Shown one piece after another: positions 34,494-42,544 of a stretch of 49,524 nucleotides of DNA. Source of the stretch: Terriglobia bacterium (lineage in GTDB: Bacteria; Acidobacteriota; Terriglobia; Terriglobales; Acidobacteriaceae); NCBI GenBank assembly GCA_020073525.1, contig JAIQFA010000033.1, forward strand, positions 1 through 49,524, in the 5' to 3' direction. The notes beneath the pieces are model-generated. The model ran no database searches, had not been told where the DNA came from, and was given only the letters and a program-made list of their open reading frames with translations. Both the position numbers and the translations under genes were made by a program. The first letter of the stretch is position 1, and the number at the start of each line of letters is the position of its first letter.

Positions 34494-35642
34494 ATGAAAT
34501 TGATTGCAGCGTTTGCCGTCTTGTCATTGCTGCCGTGTTTTGTCTGGGGACAGGAACTTGCGAAAGAGCGCGTGATCGGCCAACTGGAAGTGGTCGCCAC
34601 CTTCAATGGTCCGATGCCGACCGGTGTCACGGTCGCAAACAATGGCCGCATCTTTGTGAACTTCCCCAAGTGGGGCGACAACGTTGAATACACCGTGGCG
34701 GAAATCAAGGACGGCAAGACCCTGCCGTACCCAAACGCGGAAATCAACCACTACGCAGATGGCGACAATCCAGCCGACAAACTGGTGTCGGTGCAGAGCG
34801 TGGTCGTTGATCCCACAGGAAACCGCTTGTGGATCCTCGACACCAGCAGCATCGCGTTTGGCCCGGTCAAACCCGGTGGCCCAAAGTTGATGGCGATTGA
34901 CCTCAGTACAAACCAGATCGTCAAGAAGATCATCTTCCCCGCGGACGTGGCGCTTCCGACGACGTACTTGAATGACGTTCGCTTCGATTTGCATCGCGGA
35001 GCCGAGGGCATGGCGTTCATCACCGATTCTTCTTCAGCGGGAGCAAACGGGATCATTGTTGTCGATCTCGCTTCCGGCAAAAGCTGGCGCCGCCTGAACG
35101 ACCATCCCTCAACCAAGCCGGATCAGGCATTTGTACCTGTTGTAGAAGGAGAGATTCTGCAACTGCGAATACCCGGCCAGCCGCCTGCGAAGTTTGCGGT
35201 CGGTGCGGATGGAATCGCGATTAGCCCTGACGGAAAGACGCTCTACTACTGTCCGCTGACTAGTCGGCATCTCTACAGTGTGAATGTGGATGCGCTCGCG
35301 GACCGGAGCAGATCCGACGCAGAGGTCGCCGCGACTGTGAAGGACCTTGGCGAAAGGGGCGGGGCCAGCGACGGGCTTGAGTCTGACGCGCAGGGGCGCG
35401 TCTATCTCAGCGACTACGAATACGACGCCATCCGTCGATGGAGCACGCCGGGCGCGGTCGAGACGCTTGTCCACGACCCGCGCGTGCTGTGGCCAGATAC
35501 CCTGTCCCTGGCGGCAGATGGTTATCTCTACTTCACCGCGAATCAGATCGAGCGCGGAGCGGGCTTCCATAACGGGCAGGACCTGCGCCAGAAACCGTAC
35601 GTCTTGTTCCGCGTGAAGGTGGACGGGATAAGAATCCGCTAG
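34494..35642 (+). CDS. Exported yellow/major royal jelly protein-like beta-propeller
   Basis: 382 residues from ATG at 34494 (GGAAGGA upstream). A signal peptide (1-19, ending CFVWGQE) precedes a six-bladed-propeller-type sequence: VATFNGPMPTGVTVANNGRI, FVNFPKWGDNVEYTVAEI, DPTGNRLWILDTSS, ISPDGKTLYYCPLTSRHLYS and WPDTLSLAADGYLYFTANQI. These are hallmarks of the MRJP/yellow family, usually eukaryotic but also scattered in bacteria. Related propellers include SMP-30-type lactonases. No enzymatic residues can be named. Position after the LysR gene suggests it belongs to the aromatic regulon; a periplasmic lactonase or binding role is speculative. Confidence 0.85.
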   Translation: MKLIAAFAVLSLLPCFVWGQELAKERVIGQLEVVATFNGPMPTGVTVANNGRIFVNFPKWGDNVEYTVAEIKDGKTLPYPNAEINHYADGDNPADKLVSVQSVVVDPTGNRLWILDTSSIAFGPVKPGGPKLMAIDLSTNQIVKKIIFPADVALPTTYLNDVRFDLHRGAEGMAFITDSSSAGANGIIVVDLASGKSWRRLNDHPSTKPDQAFVPVVEGEILQLRIPGQPPAKFAVGADGIAISPDGKTLYYCPLTSRHLYSVNVDALADRSRSDAEVAATVKDLGERGGASDGLESDAQGRVYLSDYEYDAIRRWSTPGAVETLVHDPRVLWPDTLSLAADGYLYFTANQIERGAGFHNGQDLRQKPYVLFRVKVDGIRIR

Positions 35643-35659
35643 TAGAAACGAGTGCAGAG

Positions 35660-36589
35660 TCACGACGGATCGGTCCAGGAATGTTCCAGCCCCTTCACCA
35701 GTTGCCAGAGCGCACGATTCAATGGCACCGGGACGCCGAGTCTTTCTCCGTAATCCGCAATCGCACCATTGATGAAATCCACCTCGGTTAGGCGCTGAGC
35801 GAGGATGTCCAGCAGCATGCTCACATTTCTTTTCCCGAGCGCTCTCGCCCCTTCGACGATCATTTCTCGTGGGTCTGAATGCAGCGTGATCCCCAGCGCT
35901 CTCGCCACCGCCTCTCCCTCTTGCAAGAGAGCTTCGTATAGCGCAGAGGTTGGTGGCAAGCGGTGAGCGGCACCGTGATGAAGCCGGGTAAGTGCACCCA
36001 CGGGATTCACGGCGGAATTGAAAACGAGCTTGGTCCACTGCGCGCCGCGGGCGTCCTGAAGCGGGACGACTCGCAACCCCGACCGGTTCATCAGATCTGC
36101 AAGTTCTTGTACGCGATCAAACGGCGTTCCCGAAGGTTCAAAGGGGCCAATCCAGAGATTGCTGTAGAACTCAAAGCCAGCATGCCCCGGCCCGCGGAGA
36201 TGAGCCGCCAGCGTCGTTGCGCCGCGAATGACATAGCGCACGCGCTCGGCAATGGTTTCCTCGTTGCCCAGACCGTTCTGTACCGAGCACACCACGCCCG
36301 AGTCGCCAAAGATATGAGCTGTCTTTTCGGCCGCGGCCCTGGTGTGGAGGCTTTTTGTCGCAAAGATTCCAAAATCACAGGCTGGAATCTCTTCTGCCTC
36401 CGAAGTTGCGTGCAGCGCAACGGTGAATTCGCTGGCGCCGCTGATCTGCAATCCGCGTTGCCGGATCGCGCGCACGTGTTCCCGGGAAACGTCGTAGGCG
36501 TAAACCTCGACGTCGTCGAGGCGCGCCAAATGTGCGCCAATCACGCTGCCCAGCGCGCCACAACCCACAATGCAGATCTTCACCGACAT
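35660..36589 (-). CDS. Ketopantoate reductase-family dehydrogenase (possible D-mandelate dehydrogenase)
   Basis: 309 residues from ATG at 36589 (MSVKICIVGCGALGSVIGAH, Rossmann GxGxxG). The family catalytic set is present: Asn in SVQNGLGNEET, Lys in WTKLVFNSAVNPVGAL, and Glu in LTEVDFINGAIADYG. The family includes 2-dehydropantoate 2-reductase (PanE), but also D-mandelate dehydrogenases of enterococci (established). The gene is back to back with benzoylformate decarboxylase, whose substrate is the product of mandelate oxidation. Hence a 2-hydroxyacid dehydrogenase role is at least as likely as pantothenate synthesis. No other pantothenate genes are near. It converges with the yellow-like gene. 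Confidence 0.85.
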   Translation of the reverse strand: MSVKICIVGCGALGSVIGAHLARLDDVEVYAYDVSREHVRAIRQRGLQISGASEFTVALHATSEAEEIPACDFGIFATKSLHTRAAAEKTAHIFGDSGVVCSVQNGLGNEETIAERVRYVIRGATTLAAHLRGPGHAGFEFYSNLWIGPFEPSGTPFDRVQELADLMNRSGLRVVPLQDARGAQWTKLVFNSAVNPVGALTRLHHGAAHRLPPTSALYEALLQEGEAVARALGITLHSDPREMIVEGARALGKRNVSMLLDILAQRLTEVDFINGAIADYGERLGVPVPLNRALWQLVKGLEHSWTDPS

Positions 36590-36747
36590 AGGAATTCGAC
36601 AAGATCGTCCACTTACCGCTTCGCCGAGTGACAGACAATACCATCCTTCGAAATGTGAATTCAAACAAACATTGCCAGAGGACGTTGACGGCGTATCCGA
36701 ATGTAGTGGTATAACTTTCACCAACTCGAACGGAGCCGGAGCCAATC

Positions 36748-38361
36748 GTGACCACGGTACGAGAAGTGACGTATGAAGTCTTGCGTAGCCTGGGCATGAC
36801 CGTGATGTTCGGCAACCCGGGTTCCACCGAACTGCCTTTTCTGCGAGACATGCCCGCGGACTTCAAGTATGTGCTCGGCCTGCATGAACGCGCAGCAGCC
36901 GGCATGGCACTGGGTTATTCCCTGGCAAAGGGTGACGCTGTTTTCGTGAACCTGCATTCCATTGCGAGCACGGGCAACGGTCTTTCCGCGATTCAGGACG
37001 CGTGGTACTTGCACGTTCCGTTGGTGATCACCACCGGCCAGCAGGATCGCCGGCATCTCTTGGCCGAGCCGTTTCTCGCGAGCCGCGCTGAGGAGACGGT
37101 GAGGCCTTATGTGAAGTGGGCCTGCGAACCACCACGAGCGGAAGATGTGCCCGCTGCGATTGCACGCGGATACTACCTGGCGACGCAACCTCCCATGGGA
37201 CCGGTATTCGTTTCCATCCCCATGGACGACTGGACTCACGACGGCCAACCATTGGCGACTCGCCACGTTGGAAGGAAGATTCTGCCGGATCCGGCTGCGC
37301 TCGACGAAGTCGTAAGCGCACTCAATTCTAGCCGAAATCCCGCGCTGGTTGCCGGTTCTCAGATCGAAGAAGATCGCGGGTGGCATGAGGTGATCGCCTT
37401 GGCCGAGCATCTCAACGCCGATGTCTACCAGGAACCGATTCCGCCGCGCTGGACATTTCCCCGCAGTCATCCGCAATTTCGCGGAGGCTTGCTGCCCGCC
37501 CAGCAACCGCTCGCGGATCAACTGGCCGAACATGACGTCGTCGTCGTGCTCGGGGCGCGGATCTTTCTGTACTATGCCCACGTGCCGGGTCATCCGATCA
37601 AGCTCGGGACAAAACTGTTTCAAATCACGAATTCGCCCCTCGACGCGGCTGCGGCGCTCGCAGGCACGAGCATCGTCGGCAACATTGCAGCATCCGCCGA
37701 TTACATTCGCGCGCATAGCCAAGCGAGGCAACGCTCGGCGAAAACATTCGTTCCACCTCCGGCGCCGAGCGCAGAACATCCCATCACCCCGGCCCTGCTG
37801 TTCGCGGTGCTGAACCGAGTCATGCCGCGCGATGCAGTCATCGCCGAAGAGTGCCCATCGTCCAAGGGCGACCTCGACCGCTATCTGATTTTGGATGAGC
37901 CAGGGTCGTTTTACTCCGTGCCGAATGGTGTCCTGGGATTCGGTTTGCCGGCAGCGGTCGGCCTGCAAATGGCGCATCCAGAACGGCGAGTCGTGTGTCC
38001 GATCGGCGACGGTTCGATCCAATATTCAATCCAGGCGCTGTGGACAGCTGTGCAACAGAAGGTGCCGGTGATCGTGATCGTGTTGCGCAATTCGGACTAC
38101 TCCGCTTTGAAAGGGTTCTGTGATTTCACCCAGGTTGGTCGAAATGTTCCCGGCATGGATATTCCCGGCATCGACATGGTGAAGATTGCCCAAGGCTACG
38201 GCATGGCCGCGCAAGAGGTGGATCGGCCAGAAGAACTTGAACCGGCGCTGAAAGCGGCGTTTGCGGCGCACGAGCCCCGTTTGATCAGTGTTAACGTAGC
38301 CAAGGGCGGACAGAAATGCATGGGGATGGATCAGTCCGTTCATCCTCCGAACTATCTATGA
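36748..38361 (+). CDS. mdlC: Benzoylformate decarboxylase
   Basis: 537 residues from GTG at 36748 with GGAG 6 nt upstream. Closely follows the Pseudomonas putida enzyme: Ser26 (FGNPGSTELPFL), Glu47 (LGLHERAAAG), His70 (VNLHSIASTGN), and the thiamin diphosphate motif IGDGSIQYSIQALWTAVQQK. The second active-site histidine (His281 in P. putida, in a FRYHQYDPG context) aligns with a tyrosine here (IFLYYAHVPGH), with histidines at 278 and 282 close by, so substrate range may differ. It decarboxylates a phenylglyoxylate-type acid to an aromatic aldehyde. A Tat-exported protein and a GMC oxidoreductase follow on the same strand. Confidence 0.9.
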   Translation: MTTVREVTYEVLRSLGMTVMFGNPGSTELPFLRDMPADFKYVLGLHERAAAGMALGYSLAKGDAVFVNLHSIASTGNGLSAIQDAWYLHVPLVITTGQQDRRHLLAEPFLASRAEETVRPYVKWACEPPRAEDVPAAIARGYYLATQPPMGPVFVSIPMDDWTHDGQPLATRHVGRKILPDPAALDEVVSALNSSRNPALVAGSQIEEDRGWHEVIALAEHLNADVYQEPIPPRWTFPRSHPQFRGGLLPAQQPLADQLAEHDVVVVLGARIFLYYAHVPGHPIKLGTKLFQITNSPLDAAAALAGTSIVGNIAASADYIRAHSQARQRSAKTFVPPPAPSAEHPITPALLFAVLNRVMPRDAVIAEECPSSKGDLDRYLILDEPGSFYSVPNGVLGFGLPAAVGLQMAHPERRVVCPIGDGSIQYSIQALWTAVQQKVPVIVIVLRNSDYSALKGFCDFTQVGRNVPGMDIPGIDMVKIAQGYGMAAQEVDRPEELEPALKAAFAAHEPRLISVNVAKGGQKCMGMDQSVHPPNYL

Positions 38362-38394
38362 AAGTGGCCGCGATACCACGGCAGAGAATTCCCG

Positions 38395-38940
38395 ATGGCC
38401 GAAGCGAAAGTACCTCGACGTGAGTTTCTTAAGACGACAACCGGTCTGTTGACCGGCTTGGTCGTCGCAGGAACTCCGCTGGCGCTGATTGCGCCGGCAC
38501 GAGCGTGGGCGGTGGATCTGACGGCCTTCACCAGTTCCGAGGCGGCTACGCTCCTCGCGGTATCGCGCACCATTGCACCCCACGACAAACTCGATGATGC
38601 CGCGTACGCGCTCGTCGTTCGGGCCGTGGACTCGGATGCGACCAGGGACGGGAACCTTCAGAAGGCATTCAAAGAGGGCGTCGGTCGACTCGGAGCGGAC
38701 TTTGCGAAGGCTCCGGAAAATGATCGTGTTGCGGCGCTGAAGAAAGTCGAGTCGTCGGAATTCTTTCAGAACATGCGCCTGAAAACGTTGCAGGTGCTCT
38801 ATGCCACGCCGATGGCTTATGCCTACTTTGGCTACGAGGGCGAGGCGTTTTCGAAGGGTGGCTACCTGGATCGCGGATTCAACGATCTGCGCTGGTTGCC
38901 GGAAGTGCCGCCCGAGGATAGCGGTCCAATGCCGACGTAA
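38395..38940 (+). CDS. Tat-exported small subunit (gluconate 2-dehydrogenase subunit 3-like)
   Basis: 181 residues. The N-terminus has a twin-arginine signal PRREFLKTTTGLLTGLVVAG and a cleavage region near PARAWA. The body (TSSEAATLLAVSRTIAPHDK and FSKGGYLDRGFNDLRWLP) resembles the small subunit of membrane gluconate 2-dehydrogenase-type GMC complexes. The Tat signal probably exports the cofactor-loaded GMC partner as a complex. The GMC gene follows after 23 bp. The ribosome-binding site is poor. Confidence 0.85.
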   Translation: MAEAKVPRREFLKTTTGLLTGLVVAGTPLALIAPARAWAVDLTAFTSSEAATLLAVSRTIAPHDKLDDAAYALVVRAVDSDATRDGNLQKAFKEGVGRLGADFAKAPENDRVAALKKVESSEFFQNMRLKTLQVLYATPMAYAYFGYEGEAFSKGGYLDRGFNDLRWLPEVPPEDSGPMPT

Positions 38941-38963
38941 CGTTTGATTCGTTCCCCTTAAAG

Positions 38964-40532
38964 ATGGCGAAAATCGATTTCAACGACGCGGGTACTGTGG
39001 TCATCATCGGTTCTGGGGCCGGTGGCGGCACGCTCGCGCACGAACTGACGCAGCGCGGAATCAAGGTCGTTCTGCTCGAGGCGGGCAAGCGCCAGTCGCT
39101 CGAAACTTTTTCGCAAGTTCCTGGAGAAGCGTTCACTCAACTCACGTGGCTTGACGCCCGCACCCAGAGCGGCAACTGGGGCGTGGCCCGCGACTTTCCG
39201 ACCATGCCAGTCTGGCACTGCAAGACGGTTGGTGGCACAACGGTTCACTGGACCGCGTCCGCGCCACGCCTTCAACCTTGGGAGCTTCGTGCGAAAACCA
39301 CTTACGGCAAGTTGGCCGGCACGTCGCTCATCGACTGGCCGATCTCTTACGACGAACTGGAAAGGTACTATGTCATCGCCGAGCGCCGTCTCGGTGTGAC
39401 GCGCCGGAATGACATGCCCGGCCTTCCAGCCTCCAACAACTTCAAAGTCATGTACGCGGGCGCGAAGAAACTCGGCTACAAACAGGTGCACACCGGCCAC
39501 ATGGCAATCAATTCACGCTCCCGAGACGGCCGCGGTTTCTGCATCCAGCAAGGCTTTTGCGTGCAAGGCTGCAAGATGGGCGCGAAGTGGAGCACACTCT
39601 ACACTGAAATCCCGGATGCAGAGGGAACCGGCAACCTGGATCTGCGGATCGAATCGACGGCGACGCGCATCGAGCACGGGACTGATGGACACGTCAACGC
39701 CGTGGTCTACCGTGATTCGCAAGGAAAGGAGCAGCGGCAAAAAGCGCGTCTGGTTTGCATTGCGGGAAATGCGATCGAGACCGCTCGCATCCTGCTGCTT
39801 TCCGAGTCTTCAAAGTATCCTCGCGGTCTGGCGAATTCCTCTGACCAGGTTGGGAGGAACTACTGTCACCAAATCACTGGGTTCGTTTGGGGAATTTTCG
39901 ACAAGCCTGTCTATTCGTGGCGCGGCGCCACGCTGGCCGGTGTGATTGAAGACGAAGTCGTGAACAATCCGCGGCGCGGTTTTGTCGGCGGATACAGGAT
40001 CGAATTGCTCGCGCTCGATCTACCCACACTGCCTCTTGTCGGTCTGCCGTACGGTTGGGGGCGGGACTTCGCGTCGATCATGGAAAACTACCGCAATCTC
40101 GCGGGCATGTTCATCAATGGCGAAGATCTTCCGCGTTCCGATAACCGCATTACCCTGAACTTGAATGTCAAAGATACTTACGGTCTGCCGGTGGCGAACG
40201 TTCATGTGGATGAGCATGCCAACGATCAAGCCATGCGCAAACACGCACAGGGGCAGATGTCCAGCATGTACGAGGCAATCGGCGCGAAACGGCTAGTTCT
40301 GGGACCGACTCCTCCTGCAACACACAATCTCTGCACGGCCCGCATGAGTACCGACCCGCGCGACGGAGTCACTAACTCCTGGGGCCAGACTCACGACATC
40401 AGGAATCTGTTTATTTCCGACGGCAGCGTCTTGAGCACGCCTGGTGCGGCTAATCCCACCTTGACCATCGTCGCGCTCGCGCTGCGACAAGCGGAGTACA
40501 TCAGCCAGCAGATGAAAGCCGGGAGTGTGTGA
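38964..40532 (+). CDS. GMC-family FAD oxidoreductase, periplasmic dehydrogenase large subunit
   Basis: 522 residues. FAD site VVIIGSGAGGGTLAHELTQR near the N-terminus and ending with VLLEAG; WHCKTVGGTTVHWTASAPRL is the GMC signature region; a Cys-rich segment GFCIQQGFCVQGCKMGAKWS is typical of this branch; the C-terminus has LFISDGSVLSTPGAANPTLT with the NPT motif of the active site. It has no signal peptide of its own and should travel with the Tat partner. A cytochrome c subunit normally completes the complex, but none follows; the symporter gene is convergent. Substrate could be an aromatic alcohol, a hydroxyacid such as mandelate, or a sugar acid. Context favours an aromatic substrate but does not prove it. 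Confidence 0.88.
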   Translation: MAKIDFNDAGTVVIIGSGAGGGTLAHELTQRGIKVVLLEAGKRQSLETFSQVPGEAFTQLTWLDARTQSGNWGVARDFPTMPVWHCKTVGGTTVHWTASAPRLQPWELRAKTTYGKLAGTSLIDWPISYDELERYYVIAERRLGVTRRNDMPGLPASNNFKVMYAGAKKLGYKQVHTGHMAINSRSRDGRGFCIQQGFCVQGCKMGAKWSTLYTEIPDAEGTGNLDLRIESTATRIEHGTDGHVNAVVYRDSQGKEQRQKARLVCIAGNAIETARILLLSESSKYPRGLANSSDQVGRNYCHQITGFVWGIFDKPVYSWRGATLAGVIEDEVVNNPRRGFVGGYRIELLALDLPTLPLVGLPYGWGRDFASIMENYRNLAGMFINGEDLPRSDNRITLNLNVKDTYGLPVANVHVDEHANDQAMRKHAQGQMSSMYEAIGAKRLVLGPTPPATHNLCTARMSTDPRDGVTNSWGQTHDIRNLFISDGSVLSTPGAANPTLTIVALALRQAEYISQQMKAGSV

Positions 40533-40544
40533 GGCCGGGCAATT

Positions 40545-42149
40545 TCAATGCTCCATAGCCTTCTCCGCGCCCAAACCAATTTGAGCCCGCACCAGCAACT
40601 CGTTGAACTTGGTTTCCGCCTGGGGCTCTTTGCCCAGCAGAGTTCCCAGGATTGCCGCAACAAAACCCAACGGCACGCTAACAATGCCCACATTCTCGAA
40701 TGGGAACCAGGGTCTCGCCTGGACGAGATGACGGGCGGCTCCGGTTGCATTCGGCGGATCGATACCCATGAGATTCGGCCCCGCCGCGATCAGCCCGACC
40801 GTGGCCAGCAGGCCGACGGTTAGTCCTGCAACTGCTCCTGCGGTGTTGAATCGGCGCCAGAAGATCGAGAGGGCGAGCACGGGAAAATTCGCAGAGGCTG
40901 CAACTGCCATCCCGAGGGTTGCGAGAATCAATACGTTCGATGCCGGCCCAAGTGCAATCGCGACCAGGATTGAAACGGCGCCGACTGCGAGGGCCGCGAT
41001 CCGCGCCACGAGCACGCTTTCGCCGGATTTCCTTTCCACGCCGCGATGCACCACATTCGTCCAGAAATCATGGGCGAAGGAAGTCGATGCGCTGATCATC
41101 AGCCCCGCCACCACCGCGAGAATGGTGGCGAACGCGACCGCTGACACAATCGCCAGGAATACATTTCCTCCCACGGCTTGTGCCAGCATCGGTCCTGCCA
41201 TGTTCGTTCCACCGTGAGTCACGATGTAATCGGGGCCAAGCAGAATCGCCGCACCGAAGCCGAGAACGGAGGTCATCACGTAGAAGCTGCCAATCAAAAT
41301 CATGGCCCACACCACGCTGTTGCGCGCAGTTTTGGCATCAGGAACCGTATAGAACTTCACGAGAATGTGAGGCAGGCCTGCGGTTCCGAAGGCGAAGATC
41401 AGGCTGAGCGAAATCAAATCCAGAGGACCGTGCGGGAGTTTGTAATGCAATCCGGGTTGCAGGAAATCACTGACGACCGGCTGTCCGTGCTGCTGATGCG
41501 TGATCTGACTGGCGGCGGCAAAGAACTCGATAAGACGAAAATGAAAGTGCCGCAGCACTAACAGCGTCAGGATGAGAGTGCAGGCTGACAGCAGCATGGC
41601 CTTGATGATCTGGACCCACGTTGTCGCCAACATGCCACCGAAAATCACGTAGACCATCATCAGAATTCCTACTCCGATAACGGCAACGTTGTAACTGATC
41701 CCCGAGTCACCCAGCAGGAGCGTGACGAGTGCACCTCCGCCCACCATCTGCGCAATCATGTAGAACGTGGCCACTGTCAACGTGCTCAGGGCGGCCAAAG
41801 CGCGCACGGGACGCGGCCGGAGCCGGTATGCCAGCACATCGCCCATCGTGTACTTCCCGGTGTTGCGCAGCGGCTCCGCAACGACCAGTAAGATCGTCAC
41901 GAAGGCCACGAAACCGCCAACGGAATACAGAAATCCGTCGAGGCCTTGCAGCGCGATTAACCCGATGAGCCCGAGAAACGACGCCGCGCTCATGAAATCT
42001 CCGGCCACGGCAAATCCGTTTTGCCAAGCGGTGATTTGCCGACCCGCTGCAAAATACGCGCTCGCACCGCGCGAACGCTTTGCGGCCCAGTAAGTGATTC
42101 CTAGTGTGCTCGCCACGAAGAGCAAGAACACTGCGAGCGAAATCGACAC
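40545..42149 (-). CDS. actP: Sodium:solute symporter, ActP-like
   Basis: 534 residues with about 13 membrane helices. It starts at GTG directly after the DUF485 stop (TGAGTG). Family features include YFAAGRQITAWQNGFAVAGD, FMSAASFLGLIGLIALQGLD and LPHILVKFYTVPDAKTARNS. ActP imports acetate and other small carboxylates with sodium or protons, and its partner YjcH (DUF485) is the gene just upstream. It is the last gene of the pcaH-pcaG-aldehyde dehydrogenase-DUF485 strand, so here the substrate might be an aromatic or C4-C6 acid. Acetate remains possible. Confidence 0.9.
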   Translation of the reverse strand: MSISLAVFLLFVASTLGITYWAAKRSRGASAYFAAGRQITAWQNGFAVAGDFMSAASFLGLIGLIALQGLDGFLYSVGGFVAFVTILLVVAEPLRNTGKYTMGDVLAYRLRPRPVRALAALSTLTVATFYMIAQMVGGGALVTLLLGDSGISYNVAVIGVGILMMVYVIFGGMLATTWVQIIKAMLLSACTLILTLLVLRHFHFRLIEFFAAASQITHQQHGQPVVSDFLQPGLHYKLPHGPLDLISLSLIFAFGTAGLPHILVKFYTVPDAKTARNSVVWAMILIGSFYVMTSVLGFGAAILLGPDYIVTHGGTNMAGPMLAQAVGGNVFLAIVSAVAFATILAVVAGLMISASTSFAHDFWTNVVHRGVERKSGESVLVARIAALAVGAVSILVAIALGPASNVLILATLGMAVAASANFPVLALSIFWRRFNTAGAVAGLTVGLLATVGLIAAGPNLMGIDPPNATGAARHLVQARPWFPFENVGIVSVPLGFVAAILGTLLGKEPQAETKFNELLVRAQIGLGAEKAMEH

Positions 42150-42509
42150 TCAGCTGTCTCCTTGCGGCTCGTCTTTGGATGATGCGACGTGCGCGAGAAT
42201 GTCTCTGGTCAGCGCGTCAAACCTCGACGAAGCCAGCAGGTAGAGACCCGCAATGACCCATCCCACAACAAACTGTGAGAGCGCGAACAGATAGCCCACG
42301 GTTACAGTTCCAATCACTCGCGTGGATGCCAGCTTGGGCGCATACCCCACCACTAGAGCCAGGGCGAAGTAGTAGACGAAAAAGAAAACAAATGCGGGAA
42401 CGATGAACGTCTTCTTGATCTGAAGCAGATCTTTAAACTGCGCGCTGCCGGCAATGTGATCCCATTGATTCTGATCGGATGGCGGAGCGCTTTCCGCTCT
42501 TTTGTTCAT
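42150..42509 (-). CDS. DUF485 inner-membrane protein (YjcH-like)
   Basis: 119 residues with two transmembrane helices (about 33-58, IVPAFVFFFVYYFALALVVG, and 70-95). The segment FKDLLQIKKTFIVPAFVFFF is typical of DUF485. It accompanies ActP-type symporters in many bacteria; function unknown, probably a small accessory subunit. The N-terminal RAESAPPSD lies over a palindrome-like GCGGAGCGCTTTCCGCTC (42483-42499), so the first dozen residues may derive from a repeat. Confidence 0.88.
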   Translation of the reverse strand: MNKRAESAPPSDQNQWDHIAGSAQFKDLLQIKKTFIVPAFVFFFVYYFALALVVGYAPKLASTRVIGTVTVGYLFALSQFVVGWVIAGLYLLASSRFDALTRDILAHVASSKDEPQGDS

Positions 42510-42544
42510 CGGCAGATGCTCTCGTTACAATTCTTGTATCGGCT

